Below, one piece after another: positions 23,901 to 35,800 of a stretch of DNA of 64,000 bases (positions are counted from its first letter, which is position 1; each line of letters starts with the position of its first letter). The translations under genes were made by a program, and so were the position numbers. The notes beneath the pieces are model-generated. The model saw only the letters and a program-made list of their open reading frames with translations. It was not told the DNA's origin and ran no database searches. The stretch covers positions 686,501 to 750,500 of the forward strand of contig JALDNG010000020.1 in assembly GCA_024349245.1 (NCBI GenBank), given 5' to 3'. Source of the DNA: Neodontobutis hainanensis. Its lineage: Eukaryota > Chordata > Actinopteri > Gobiiformes > Odontobutidae.

Positions 23901-26900
23901 AAAAATATTGTGCATTAAATATAGTGATAAGAGAGACTTTGCTGTTTAGAACCCAGTATTGTCAGTTCCTTTGCAGGATTATAATTCCACCAAATTCTAT
24001 TCCCCTTTACTTAATATATGGACAGATATTTGTTCAGGTGAGACATTGTAAAGTCCCTTGTTTTGACAGTAGGTCTGAAAAGATGCACATATATACTAGA
24101 GCTGATACACTGACTATTTACTGCTTTAAAACCACAACTTTTTCCAAATGTCTCTATAATGTTGCCATTTTAGAGACTCCCTTTAAAAAAGAAAAACACA
24201 GGTGTCACATGCAGCGGTCACGTGACTGCGTTGAACTAGCAGCACTAAACACTAATGTTATGTTGTTTGATTGTTTGCTTTTTATAACGAAAGCTAACCG
24301 TCCCGTCTGTTTTCGTGACAGTTGAGTTGTGTCCCACAGGAATCCTGAAACTGGAGCACACTGTGGTTTGTGGCTGACACTGAGCTGAAGACTGCTGCTT
24401 ATCTCACCTCCCTGTTCTCAAGGCTTCACTCCACTTTTCTGAAAAAAGCCCTGTCTTTCTGCTTGTTTCTCCGTAAACAGGAAGTTACATTGGACAGTTT
24501 TAGCACAAAATCTCCACTCCATAAGCTCTTCATTTTAAATTGAGATTTTGTATTGGTTTTGAAAACACTCTGAGGATCTCAAAGAACTACAATGAAACTG
24601 TAAATGCTTAGGGACAAGAAGAATCAAAGATGTGGTATATTGAGGAATGAAAAGAAAGAAAATGGCTGGTATTATTCAGGAAAAGGTCAATGAGAGTTGC
24701 ATCTGATAAACGCTATCTGTGACTGTTACTTCAGAAATGTAGATAGAGTCTGCAGAAATAACACTCACAAGAAAAACGAGAGGTCAGGTGTGTTGCTGCA
24801 GAAGAATGTGAAGTGGGATTAACTCTGCCTCCCGGAATAATCCAAAAGATGATCCAAAAGTGCACCAATTCAGCATTCACATACAGCTTTGGGTATCCAT
24901 TAAATTATATCATTGTACATCAATAGCTTACCGATACAATCTGGAAGACCATGAAGTATCCACCGTTCACTTGTGTTGCAGACAAGACGAGACAACTCTG
25001 ATTTCTTGGGTTTAGCTGTCTATCGTCCAATCAACAGACTGCAGCGTGAGTAGCTTCACCTTTTGGAAAAGCAGTGGACTACACTAAATACCCAAGTGTG
25101 TCCAGAATAGAGTCCTCTTTTTTTAAAGACTCGTCAAACCTAATGTAGAGAAGGCCCCATAGACTCTGCATCGGCTGTGTTCCCTAGTTTCTGCAATATA
25201 ACAGTGACTTTTATATATATACTGGTTGGCATTGGCATAATTGCCCTGTAAACTAATAAAAATGCTCCAGAGCACTGAAACACCCAACCTTTGAGTGAAA
25301 AGTTTTATTTATAACATCTTTGCTGCCTGTTCTAAATGGCAAAAGCTGGATAATGAAAGTTAATACTCTGAAACTCCGACTGTGAGTGCACTGAAAATAT
25401 ATCTCCACTGTCTTTTACATCTTTGAAAAATGAAGATGGTAGCTTTTATTATAAAAGCCTTGTGCATAAATTGCTACCAAGTCAAATCAGCGTTTACGGC
25501 TGAGAGGTTAAATCATTTTATTTGCTGGTCTATTTTCTACAGTGCATCTCTAATCTCAAGCACTGCAGACCCGTTTCCTGTGACTTTACGCCCTCTATGT
25601 TTGGTTTCAATTGGATCAAAGTCTTTTCTGCTGAGACTGGGCCATTGTTTGGTTTTCCACTGGGTTTTCCCTCGAGGGCCGCGGTCCTGGTTCACAGATG
25701 GGACTTGATAAGACCTCATTCAGACCCGGACTGAAGGCTGCAGTGTGGTTCTAAATGGTCTAAACTCATAACTGGCTGGTCTTGTGTGGATTATGTTTTG
25801 TTTGCCAGAGATTGGTTTAGTGTTGTTGATCTGGTTCAGCGAGACCAGTCCCCTTTGGGCGTCCGCCTGTGACCCACTTTAGTCCTGATATAGACCGAGT
25901 GGTCCAAAAGAGTGGTTTACTTAACTGTCCATTAAACTGTGATTGATTCTGCAAAAAACAGGACCAAACCGAGGCTACATCGGGACTAAACCAGGACTAA
26001 ACCAGGACTAAACCAGGACTAAACCAGGACTAAACCAGAGCAAAAGATGGACTGAACCAGGACCAAACCAAACAAGAAATAAAACCATACCTAAATCCTG
26101 AACTAAGCCAAGCTAAAACCAGAACCATACTGGGACCATACATAGTCCAAGCCAATCCTTGAGTAAACCAGGAGTTAACTGGGACAAAATTTAAAATAGA
26201 ATTGGGAGTATGCCCTAAACCAGCACTATCCTGAGATTAAACCAGGCCTGATTAAACCAAACCTAAACCTGGACTGAATCAAGACTAATACACACTAAAA
26301 CATGGGCTAACCCAAGATTAAAACTAAACGTGTAACGAGTAAAAGGACTAAATCCAGGGCAAAAAACAGAGCCTAATCAAGACTAAATCGGGTCTTGATT
26401 TGGACTTCACCAGGGCTATACCAGGGTTAAACTAAGACCAAAACAGGGCTAAAAAAGAACTAATAAAATTCTAATCTTAAACTAAAACGAATCAGTCCCA
26501 GACTAAACCAAAACCGTGCAAGAATTTAACATGGGCTAACCCCAGACTAAACCAGGACCAAGGCTCAAACAAGTCAGAATGAAATCTGGGAGTAAACCAG
26601 GAAAGAAATCTGGATTAACTCATGACCAAACCCAGGTTAAACAAATATTCAGGACAAAACATGGTCTAATTTAGGACTTGACCAAGACCAAGGCCCAACC
26701 AAGTCAGAGTCAAACCTAATCCTAGGAGTAAACCAGGACAAAACTAACCTGACTCCTGAGGCTAAACCTGGACTGAATCAAAATTCAACTGCAACTAAAC
26801 CAGAACTACGCTAAACCATGAAACTCAAAATCTTGACAAAAACCTCAAAGAAAATGTTAAAGGTTTAATCCTGACCCACTGTTCTTCTAAAACGAGCCGT

Positions 26901-29900
26901 TGTCCTACAGTTTCTGAGGAAGTGACCTACATGACTCAAAAATAACAGAAAGAGGAGCAGACGCAGAGAAAGTGCCTGGAGCTGAGTCATGTTTAATTCA
27001 CACTGAGCTCACAACAATGAGGCCCAGACCTGAACTTCCCTTTTTAAGTCCATCGTGAGTTTTATTTGACAAAGAAGTAAAATGTGGAACTATATACTTC
27101 CCAGGATTTATTGTAGTAAACAAATATTTAATATAAGGTATGTATGAAGAGAAACAGGAAGAACTTAACCTAAATTAACTCCTTCCAAGTAATTATTATT
27201 TGATTTATAGTCAGTGAGCGTTTAGACAGCTAATATCTTATTGGTCAAAAGTTTGCACGAGTTATTCCTGTTGTGTCTACTGTCACTGAGTCAATGCTCC
27301 ACCGCTTCAGTTCTGAAATGACTCTTATTGGTTATTACCTGTTCACTGTGACTAAAACAGCTCCGATGGCAAGGCAATTTTATTTTTATAGCACAATTCA
27401 TACACTGGGTACCTCAAAGTGCTTCAAATATAGACTTCATCAAGTACATCAAATGTAGCAGGAAAACAAGATTAGATGATGCTTGGTTTTCAGTTGTTTT
27501 TCTTTGGTTGACTTGCTTTGAACATTTCATACTTTTTGCTTCTTCGAGTTTATCCAACATTGCCAACATGACAGAGGTTATCTCACAATTAGTAACATGT
27601 TTAAAAGTCCTGTAGAAATGAAATTTAAGCACACTTTGGGTGTTCAGTTCTACGTTCTTTTTTGCCTAAAATGTTTTTTTTACTTTTTTAAAGGCCTTTA
27701 ACCCATTTTCTTCTTAGCCTCATTTCCACCAAGCGGTGCCCTTAAGTTCACTATGACACGGTTTGGAAGGTGGAGTCAGTGGAGTTGATAGCATCAGCTG
27801 TGTTTATAGTGATGCCAGACCATGTTTCTGTGTGAGATTATCGTAAATTTTATCTTTTTATTATGTGGGTAACTTTATTGGCATTGACTAAATTTGGATC
27901 ATCTAGTGTCTTACAGTCCAGTCATGTCTCCATTTGCTGTGCGGGTTTCGTTTGTGGGAAGAAAACACTTTCTAGGGCTTGGGGTTTTGTCTGCTTTGTC
28001 TAGTGCCCAGTTTAGTGCCAAAGACAGTGGCCCTCTGTCAGATACCTACCGCATACCAATGAGGGGCTCATTAGTCACATTAACACAGACACAACAGGAC
28101 ATGGTTTGCCCCTAATTCATGGGAGAAAGCTTGAGATAATCCTGACTTTGTGCAAACTTAAACTATTCTCCACTGTTTTAAGTTCAATGAGAAATGGTGT
28201 CCTGCTTCAAACCAATGTATTTTTTAATGTTTTTTTTAAGCATATTTTCAACATTTCTGAACCGTTTGTCAGAGCAGAAGTGGGTCACTTAGTCCTGATC
28301 CCAGTAGTTTGTAAGAATTGGCCGCTGATGAGTGTTTTCTAAAGCTGGATTACCTCGTTACTCCAGAGACTCTAAATCAGTTTGTGATGAAGTTATGGTG
28401 TTTCTAGACAAACCTCTCAACCTTCAACAGAAAAACAATGGCTATGTTTCTGTTTGGCGCAGATTAGAGTGTGGTGAGTGTGGGCTGGCAGCTGCTGAGA
28501 GGCTATAAATACTGCCTGTATCAGAGCTCAGCCATTGGCCGGACAGCTGCTGATAACAACTGTGAGGTAGGCAAGATACAGTATAGGGCCATATCTTGCG
28601 GCGCAGGCCTGGCGGTGATCAATACGGTGGTATATTTGCTATTTTGTGCCCGATGCAGCTACCTCGTTCCCGTCTGCGACTCTGCCAGCGCCAAGAGGTG
28701 GTGTTTAACAAAGTGAGGTGGGGCAGGGTGCAGACGGGTCAGCTGATCAAAGCACAGGTCAACAGCAGTGTGTTTGTGTTCTTTAAAGCCCAGTGCAGGT
28801 GAATTTAGGTGCACAACCACAGACTGATACTGACATCATTAAATTCCATTTGGACGGGAAGTTATTTCTTTGCAAATTCATATTGATATTGTGCTCATGC
28901 TCTGGAATAAAAATAGAATATAAATCCATTATTAAATTGGTAATTGCTAAATTGCATTTAAAAAAAAAATGTATTTATTTAAAATAAATAAAAAATTATA
29001 GAAAATTATTTGGGTTTATATCCTGAAACATTACAAACAAATGACTAATCTTCTGACTTATTTATCACTTTTTACAACCACGGCTTTATCAAAGCACAAA
29101 AGCACTGGTTGTCTTTAAAAAAATCTTTATGCTGGAGCCAGGACAGCCCATGGCTAAATAAAAATATACATGTTTTTACATTTAGTCATTTAACACGTTG
29201 TGACTGAGGAGGAAGAGAAAGAGTAAAAATCTTCCTTAAACAAGGACAAGGCAGGGCTTTAGAAGCAGAACACAGGAAACTAGTTTAGCCTCTTTACACC
29301 TGCGCTGACTCAAGTCCCGCCCTCTTTACACCTGCGTCGGCTCAAGTCCCGCCCTTTTTACACCTGCGCTTGCTCAAGTCCCGCCTCTTTACACCTGTGT
29401 CGGCTCAAGCCCCGCCCTCTTTACACCTGCGCTGGCTCAAGTACCGCCCTCTTTACACCTGCGCCGGCTCAAGTACCGCCCTCTTTACACCTGCGCCGGC
29501 TCAAGTCCCGCCTCTTTACACCTGCGCCGGCTCAAGTCCCGCCTCTTTACACCTACGCCGGCTCAAGTACCGCCCTCTTTACACCTGCGCCGGCTCAAGT
29601 CCCGCCTCTTTACACCTGCGCTGGCTCAAGTCCCGCCTCTTTATTTGGACACGCCCCACAATGAGCTTCCTTCTCCGCCAGATGCTTAATGATTGGAAAG
29701 ATCGGGCACATAGAGTAAAAGTGACACTGTTTTCAATAGGTTTACCGTGAAGACAAAGCCTCCACTTTAAAAATAGGTGTTCCTTTAACATTTGTGAATG
29801 ACTAATAAGCTTTTCTATCACATTATATGGCAATAGTGACCTGTCGCTTGCCAAATGAAGTGCCAACACCTAACATGTTTAGCCCATTACTTTAAAACTG

Positions 29901-32529
29901 TGAAATTGTAAGTGGACTCACCATTTGCAAGAAAGAGGCCCGCACCAGTGAAAACCAATAATTCAACACGTGAAGTGTAAACTAATGGCTGCCATGTTGT
30001 TTCTTGCAGCTAAAGTCTAGCGCTCATATTGTTGATTAGTCTTAATAATTAGTGATTGAAAACTTTAGTCATTAGTGAGTCACTGGAATATAACCCCACT
30101 GAAAGAAATGTTGTTGTTATTCTTTTTGAGTTGGGCGTTCTTGGGTGTGATTAACTGGACAATCACAAGTTTATCACTTACACTTACGCACAGACTGACG
30201 ACACAGTTCATGTCTTTGGACGCTGGGAGGAGGTCAGACCAGTTCAGAGTCCTCAGAGAAAGGCTGTCCTGGAGCGGTCCTGAGACTGGAGCTCACCACT
30301 CAGCCACCATGACCCCCACCTGACTAGAAATGTTTAGTTTAATACTTAATTATTAAGGGTATAACGAAGGTAATTACATGCATTATCTCACCATAGAACT
30401 GAAGGAACGTACTGAACTATCCATTTGTGGTTTTGCTTTGTGTCTGTGTTGTAGATATGACACCGGTAAAGATGGTTTTATTGACCTGATGGAGCTGAAG
30501 CTGATGATGGAGAAACTGGGAGCACCTCAGACTCACCTCGGACTGAAAAACATGATCAAAGAAGTGGACGAAGACTTTGATGGGAAACTCAGCTTTAGGG
30601 AGGTGAGAGTCAAACAACACAGGCAGATATTTACTGTAGAAAAAAACAGTCTTTTCAGTTAATACATTCATAATAGACCTGTGAGCCATAATAAGTTCAT
30701 CCTCTGTATCCCGGGTCTAACCAAACCTGTTGCGCCCTCAGTTCCTCCTGATCTTTCATCGTGCGGCGGCCGGAGAGCTGCAGGAGGAGAGCGGCCTCAT
30801 GGCTCTGGCCCGACTCTCGGAAATCAACGTCTCCACAGAAGGAGTCATGGGGGCAAAGGACTTCTTCGAGGCCAAGGTAAGAACAAGGATTGGATCAGGG
30901 AGTATATTTTTCCAACATTATTTCTTTTACATTTGACATTTTTAATCAATCTTGAGTGAAAGCATTTGGATTATGGCCCATGTGTCCCATTCCAATCGCT
31001 TGTGGTTCACCCTCAGTTCAAACTCCAGAGGGCAAAGGTGGAATCAGGTGAGGACGGTCATAATGCCTCAGAAGACCCAGAGGAGTGCACACATTACTCC
31101 CACTTTAAAGTCCCTCAACTGGCGACATGTTGGTTATAGGCACCGCCTGGACTTTATTTATGACCCAGGACAGCCGCTCAGATCCTCTGGACACTCACTG
31201 TTGGCTGTAGGACTAACACATTTGGCTCCGAGATGCTGAACCAGCCTTGAAAAGGTGTTAGTGCACCGAGTTACACTGAGTTGTGTAAAAAGTGCTGTGA
31301 ATGAGCCTGAAGTCTGCAGATTGTAGCTCGATAAAGCCAGACCATTCACAGAGCTTTATTCATTTATGCTTCCACAGTCCATTAACGTAGGAACAGGAGT
31401 TTAACACGTACAGATAACACCCTAACTCCAGGCTTTCTGGTAACGGCAAGAAAAGAAGACAGGAACACACTGTATATGTCACAGACAGACTCCAATCGGC
31501 TGCTTCTATCAGACGCTCATGAAAACATAACAGACCAGATTCTCTAGATTAAAGACGCAGCGTCACAAAACACAGTCCATAAAGCACACACACAACAGCC
31601 TCACACAGGAGTCTGCTGCTCTGTCTGATAGTTTATCGACAGTAAATTTAGTTTCTCTTAAACGGAACGCATTACTGAATTTCAGAAAAGAACTGGACAA
31701 CGAAGAAACAGTTAAAGCAAAAGCATCTAGACTCAGTTTTAAAGGTGAAGACGTTCCAAGAGATTTTATCAATTCTGAGATCAACTGTAAGAGAGCTGAC
31801 CTAATATCTCTAGGGAGGAGTTTCCTCTGAAACCAAACCTGATTGGACCAGGCTGTTTTGGTCTCACAGTCGTTGGTTCTGAAAGGACAGTGTGACTCCT
31901 GATGTGAGAGTCGTTAGTGACACTGTTTCAGGTGTTGTTGTTCTAGAGTAAATTGTTTTAATTAGGTTTTAGAACATTGTTGTAAATACTAGGCAACATG
32001 AATCTGAGGCCACCTCCTCTGTTCACAGAAGGGGTGTGAAGGAAGCCATTTTAGTTTCAGGTCAAACCCCTCCCTCTAGAGAGATAAGCTCAGCTCTTTT
32101 ACCGGTTAATCTCAGAATTGAACAAGTCTCTTGGAATTAGAGTCTTCACCTTGAAAACTGGGTCCAGGTGCTTTTACTTTTCCTTCAAGATGACCTGGAT
32201 GACTGAAAACCTCCACAGTGTTCTGTGGAGGTTAAATTGCGAGGAAGTGCCGGTAAAAAAACAGTTGAAATATTAAATGTCCTGCTTGCAGCTTTAATCA
32301 AAATAGTTATGGGATGTTGCACACTTCTGTGACTCTGAGGGTAGAATGGGGCATCTGTATCTGAAATCCTTTACCTTCCTGTCTGTCGTCTCAGGTCCAG
32401 GCTCTGTCTCAGGGGAGCAAGTTTGAAGCCGAGATCCGAGAAGAAAAAGAAGAGCGGAAGAGACAAGAGGAGGACAAGAAGCAGCGTCAGGCTGCGTTCA
32501 AGCAACTCCAGTCTGCGTTCTGCTCATGA
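20647..32529 (+). CDS. efhd1: efhd1: EF-hand domain-containing protein D1 (mitocalcin)
   Basis: EFHD1 is a calcium-binding, actin- and mitochondrion-associated protein of the swiprosin family, implicated in mitoflashes and neuronal differentiation. Exons 20647-20987, 30455-30602, 30742-30876 and 32395-32529 join in frame (759 nt, 252 aa). Order: low-complexity Ala/Pro/Ser N-terminus, conserved RVFNPYTEFKEFSRKQIKDM (89-108), EF-hand 1 loop D116-E127 (DTGKDGFIDLME), EF-hand 2 loop D152-E163 (DEDFDGKLSFRE), and a charged C-terminal coiled coil (about 209-252). MASEELA, RLDINEG and GLMALA favour EFHD1 over EFHD2. The start has a strong Kozak context (CACCATGG). Both EF loops retain acidic positions 1, 3/5 and 12. 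Intron 1 is 9.5 kb and repeat-rich. It is head-to-head with nlrx1 and convergent with kcnj13. Confidence 0.96.
21000..25950. other. efhd1 intron 1, 5' part
   Basis: No exon is recognised. It includes a TTTC/TTCC run (22531-22560), a TA run (23424-23446) and a CLEAR-type box (24217-24226). Confidence 0.5.
24217..24226. promoter_or_regulatory. CLEAR-type palindrome GTCACGTGAC
   Basis: This perfect 10-bp palindrome is the TFEB/TFE3/MITF high-affinity E-box. It is a single site in efhd1 intron 1, so function is unproven. Confidence 0.3.
25960..26830. repeat. Degenerate ACTAAACCAGG repeat field in efhd1 intron 1
   Basis: It begins with five exact copies of an 11-bp ACTAAACCAGG unit (about 25983-26037) and decays over about 850 bp into variants such as GACTAAACC and CCTAAACC. 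It is the reverse complement of the word field in nlrx1 intron 7. Confidence 0.75.
27365..27460 (+). mobile_element. Fish interspersed repeat fragment
   Basis: GGCAAGGCAATTTTATTTTT, then ATAGCACAATTCATAC and TCAAAGTGCTTCAA, is a widespread teleost repeat motif, probably a retroelement 3' end. Family not assigned. Confidence 0.5.
28480..28760. promoter_or_regulatory. GC-richer regulatory-like segment in efhd1 intron 1
   Basis: It contains a TATAAATA box (28504), three CAGCTG E-boxes, a CCAAT-type ATTGG site and TGATAA directly after an E-box. It has high sequence complexity compared with flanks. Open frames cross it but none resembles a protein I know. Confidence 0.25.
29288..29642. repeat. 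30-32 bp minisatellite in efhd1 intron 1
   Basis: About eleven copies of CTCTTTACACCTGCG followed by CCGGCTCAAGTCCCGCC, with small length changes (CCCTCTTT vs CCTCTTT) and GCTGG/GCCGG/GTCGG variants. The predicted frame through it is an artefact. Confidence 0.95.
30455..30602 (+). CDS. efhd1: efhd1 exon 2: both EF-hand loops
   Basis: Acceptor GTTGTAG, donor GAG|GTGAGA. It reads YDTGKDGFIDLMELKLMMEK, the central helix LGAPQTHLGLKNMIKEV and the second loop, near-identical to human EFHD1/2. Confidence 0.97.
30742..30876 (+). CDS. efhd1: efhd1 exon 3
   Basis: A 135-nt phase 0-0 exon, acceptor GCCCTCAG, donor AAG|GTAAGA. It reads FLLIFHRAAAGELQEESG, then LMALARLSEINVSTEGV and KDFFEAK. Human EFHD1 has the same GLMALA signature. 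Confidence 0.96.
31702..32190. repeat. Long inverted repeat in efhd1 intron 3
   Basis: The arm 31702-31834 is matched in inverse orientation by 32055-32190 (for example AATTCTGAGAT versus ATCTCAGAATT, and GGTGAAGAC versus GTCTTCACC), by eye about 80-90% identical, around a 220-bp spacer. It is possibly a MITE or foldback copy; the transcript could fold into dsRNA. Confidence 0.8.
32208..32233. repeat. Perfect 11-bp hairpin, 4-base loop
   Basis: AACCTCCACAG, TGTT, CTGTGGAGGTT. It lies 161 bases upstream of efhd1 exon 4. Confidence 0.85.
32395..32529 (+). CDS. efhd1: efhd1 exon 4: C-terminal coiled coil
   Basis: After acceptor CGTCTCAG it encodes VQALSQGSKFEAEIREEKEE and a Lys/Glu/Gln-rich helix ending LQSAFCS and TGA. 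It corresponds to the C-terminal coiled coil of the family. Confidence 0.94.
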   Translation, partial: VQALSQGSKFEAEIREEKEERKRQEEDKKQRQAAFKQLQSAFCS

Positions 32530-32815
32530 GTTCTTCAAAAAGCAAAACACAGCACTAGCTCGAGCTTCACATCGGCGTAGGTTAAATCTGGCACAATTTG
32601 GCACTTTACATTCAAAACACAACTCACACAAATACCTCATTTAGTTCATGATGCCACAAAGATTGACGGAAAATAGCACTAAATGTGGTTTGGAAAAAGG
32701 TTTGAAGCGCCTTTTAGTGAAGTCTTGTTTAGTCTTTAGTTCACTGTTTTTGTTGAGTTTGTAAGTAATTTTATGGTTGTTTTAAGTTTTTAACCGTTCA
32801 ATAGCATTTAAATGG

Positions 32816-32839
32816 AATAAACTGCAAGCAGTGAATAAA
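32816..32839 (+). terminator. Candidate efhd1 polyadenylation signals
   Basis: AATAAA occurs at 32816-32821 and 32834-32839, about 290-310 bases past the stop. Later AATAAA runs (near 36.27 kb) could serve a longer UTR. Confidence 0.45.
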
Positions 32840-35800
32840 TATATGCAGAATAGCCTCGTGTTTGTAAGTAACGCCTGTGGTCAACAAAGCCTTATGCAAA
32901 CCACTGACTTTTACTGTAAAGATTTTAAAGACACTGATATAAATCTCTGCTTTGGGAACATTTGAGGTTTAAGTTCCTTCGTAGACACTAAAGTATAAAT
33001 GTTTGGTCATAGACATGTCATTGTGTCCTGGAAATGTCCCGTTATTTGTGTCACTCAATCTTGAAGTCATTAAAATTGTCATAAACGCAGGCGTAACTTT
33101 AGACAATACAAAAAGGAGTTGAACAGGAGACGTTGAGAGGTTAAAACTTCGATTAGACTCACTTTAAAATATCCCTAAGTTTTAAAATTGAACATTAAAA
33201 ATGAAGAGTTGTAGTACAAAAGAACAGACTGTCTAAAGGGGCACATTGAGGCTCAAAAATGACTTAAAACAAGATTGAAACAGAACAAAGTCAGACAAAC
33301 ATTTTATCAGCTGATGATAATATGACAGACTGAGGTCTTAGATTGTTCATCATACAATGTAGGGCTTGGCAGTAAGTTAGATTTTTTTTTTATTCAAGTA
33401 AATATTGCAAAATTTAAATTAAAATAGTTTCCTTCATCCACTGCTGTGGCTGTACTCTGTGTTGTGGCTAATGAAGCTGCCGCGAGTGCACAGAGCCACT
33501 CAGATACTGGCCACAATGACTGCACACACTAGTAATCACCGTGTTTTGTCTTGGTTTTGTGAAATGTACCAGAAATGGACATAAACAGCGATTAAACGCA
33601 TTCAAACTTTTTGTAGCATTACGTAATATTGGATGTTGGTTATAAGATAAAAACACTGAGTTTGAAAATAGGACTCATTACTCATTTAAAATAAATTTGG
33701 CCCCATTATGATACTGTTTTGTGGCATTTATTTATTTATTTTATTTTTGTCTGATTCAAAGCAAAGTATTGATCAAGTCTTAGAAAAATCTCCAGAAAAG
33801 AGTGGCGTAACTCTGAACATCAAAGTACAGCCCATTGTCACTGTCTACAGTTACGCCTCTGTCTGTCAGCCATCTACAATCAAATACATTTCACATTACA
33901 GCATTAATGATCAGCAGAAACATGGGGCATAGACGACAAAGCACTAAAATCTCTGTCAGTGAGTCATGGTTTGAATCCTGCATGTTTCCCGTCCAGAGCA
34001 GATCTTTGTGAGGGTTGGACCCAAACCCTACAGCGTCATGTGACCTGTGTGTGTAACATATCCTGGGTTTGAACCGGTTCAAAACAGCACAAGCTGCATG
34101 GTGCACAAAAAGCATTGTATAAAATAAAATTAAAATAGGTGTTGCATATGTTATTTGACGTTTGAGGTCGGTTTCATGAAAGCCTTAAAACTGAGAGAGT
34201 GTGAAAGCTCCTTTCTTCCACAACAACATCTTCTGACACTGAGCTCAGTGTTAAACCAATATCTGATGGAAGCTTCTCTTATTTAAATGTGGAAGCAGTA
34301 ATTGGACAAAGACATTTTCATCGATTAAAATCCTGGATAATTTAAGACAAGATCTTAAACGGCTCACATTTGAGAACTGTTTAATCTCCAAACAGCATGT
34401 TGTAACTGGGATGATCTGTGAAAAACAAGACCACAAGACATCATCTAGTCTTCATCATCGAGGATTTTAATCCGGCTTATTCAAACACTGTCAAAAAGGA
34501 AGTAATGGCTACAGTTTTCCTAAATTACTGTAAAAAAAAAAAAATAAATAAAAATCCCACACTGTTCCTTTTACAAGGACATTTTTTAGTTTTCATTAGA
34601 GTTCAAATAATCAAACTTATTTGTATGTTTCATTTTTAATTTGAGCTCGAGTTATTTCACAAACTGAGGCGAGGTCAGTGAACACTGTTGACCTTTTTGG
34701 ATAAAGAGGCGATTAATTCTGCTCTCTTTAAACCAGCTCAAGACTACTTTGTGAAACTGACCCCAAATCTGCAACAAAAAAAATCTGCTTAACATTTACC
34801 ATTATTCTGTGTTTTCAAAGACGGACCATTATTTAAAACTTTTTTTTATAAATGTTGTATGGTTTTTCTGTATTTGTGTATCCTCCAGACGTCTGACACT
34901 TTACTAACGGCTTATTCACTGTGACGTTTTAAAAACATATGCAGATGACTTTTGTTGTAATCCTTGTATGATATTCTCTAAAATCTAATCTCTGACAAAT
35001 CTCACCGTGGGACGTTTCTGCAAATCAAAGATGATCGTTCGTAAGCTTTACATTTGACATTCCAGTCCAAATTCTTTGGTTTTGTCTTGATTTGATGTGT
35101 TTTTTTAGAACTTGTCCTGAAGGTTAGGTGACTTTGAATGAGGACTTTCTTTAGAGACTTCGGTTCACGTCTTCAATCTCAAAAAGATTGTTTAGGCAAT
35201 TATCACGGTTTTAGGTTTAGTATGAGTTAAGTCCAGTCCAGTATTTTGTAAAAGGGGCTCAATGAGATCCTTAAAGGCAGGTTATGTATTCCCTAACGTA
35301 GATAATTGTCAGCGTACAGTTTGGAGAAGCCGACGGGAGCAATGATACAGGCTTTGTGCGATGTCTGCTAATGCGCCAGTGAAAAAACCGGTTAACAAGG
35401 CTCCAGTTGCATTTATTTTGTTACATGACTGGTTTTTATTCTTTCTCAGTCATACAACCTCAAAGTGGCTGAACTAAAAGATGGACCATTTCTTAGCAAC
35501 AGACTGTGGAAATATCCTTCATGTAGCACTCGTCTATAAAGGCATCGAAGTGTTTTAAAGCTCTTCTTGGTGTTTGCCTGTCTGCTTCTCCAATTTTAAA
35601 ATGAGTCAATTATCTACTGTACTCATTTACCGAATACTCAACCATAAGTGTAACATCTTTTTTAATGAAACATATTTTTGAGGATGTAAAAATGGATGAT
35701 AGACTGCAATGTTTTGCATTTTTTTAAATAAAAACCACTTAACCCTGCAATAAAACCATTGTCTTTTAGGAGACAGCTATTTTAAGACATTACACAAGAA

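Noticed and set aside
31563..31784. 73-residue minus frame over an efhd1 intron inverted-repeat arm
   Set aside because: It could be transposon-derived, but I recognise no motif and it lies largely in the repeat arm.
33940..34080. tRNA-like B box words (GGTTTGAATCC, GGGTTTGAACC)
   Set aside because: No A box or tail could be matched; at most a very old SINE scrap.
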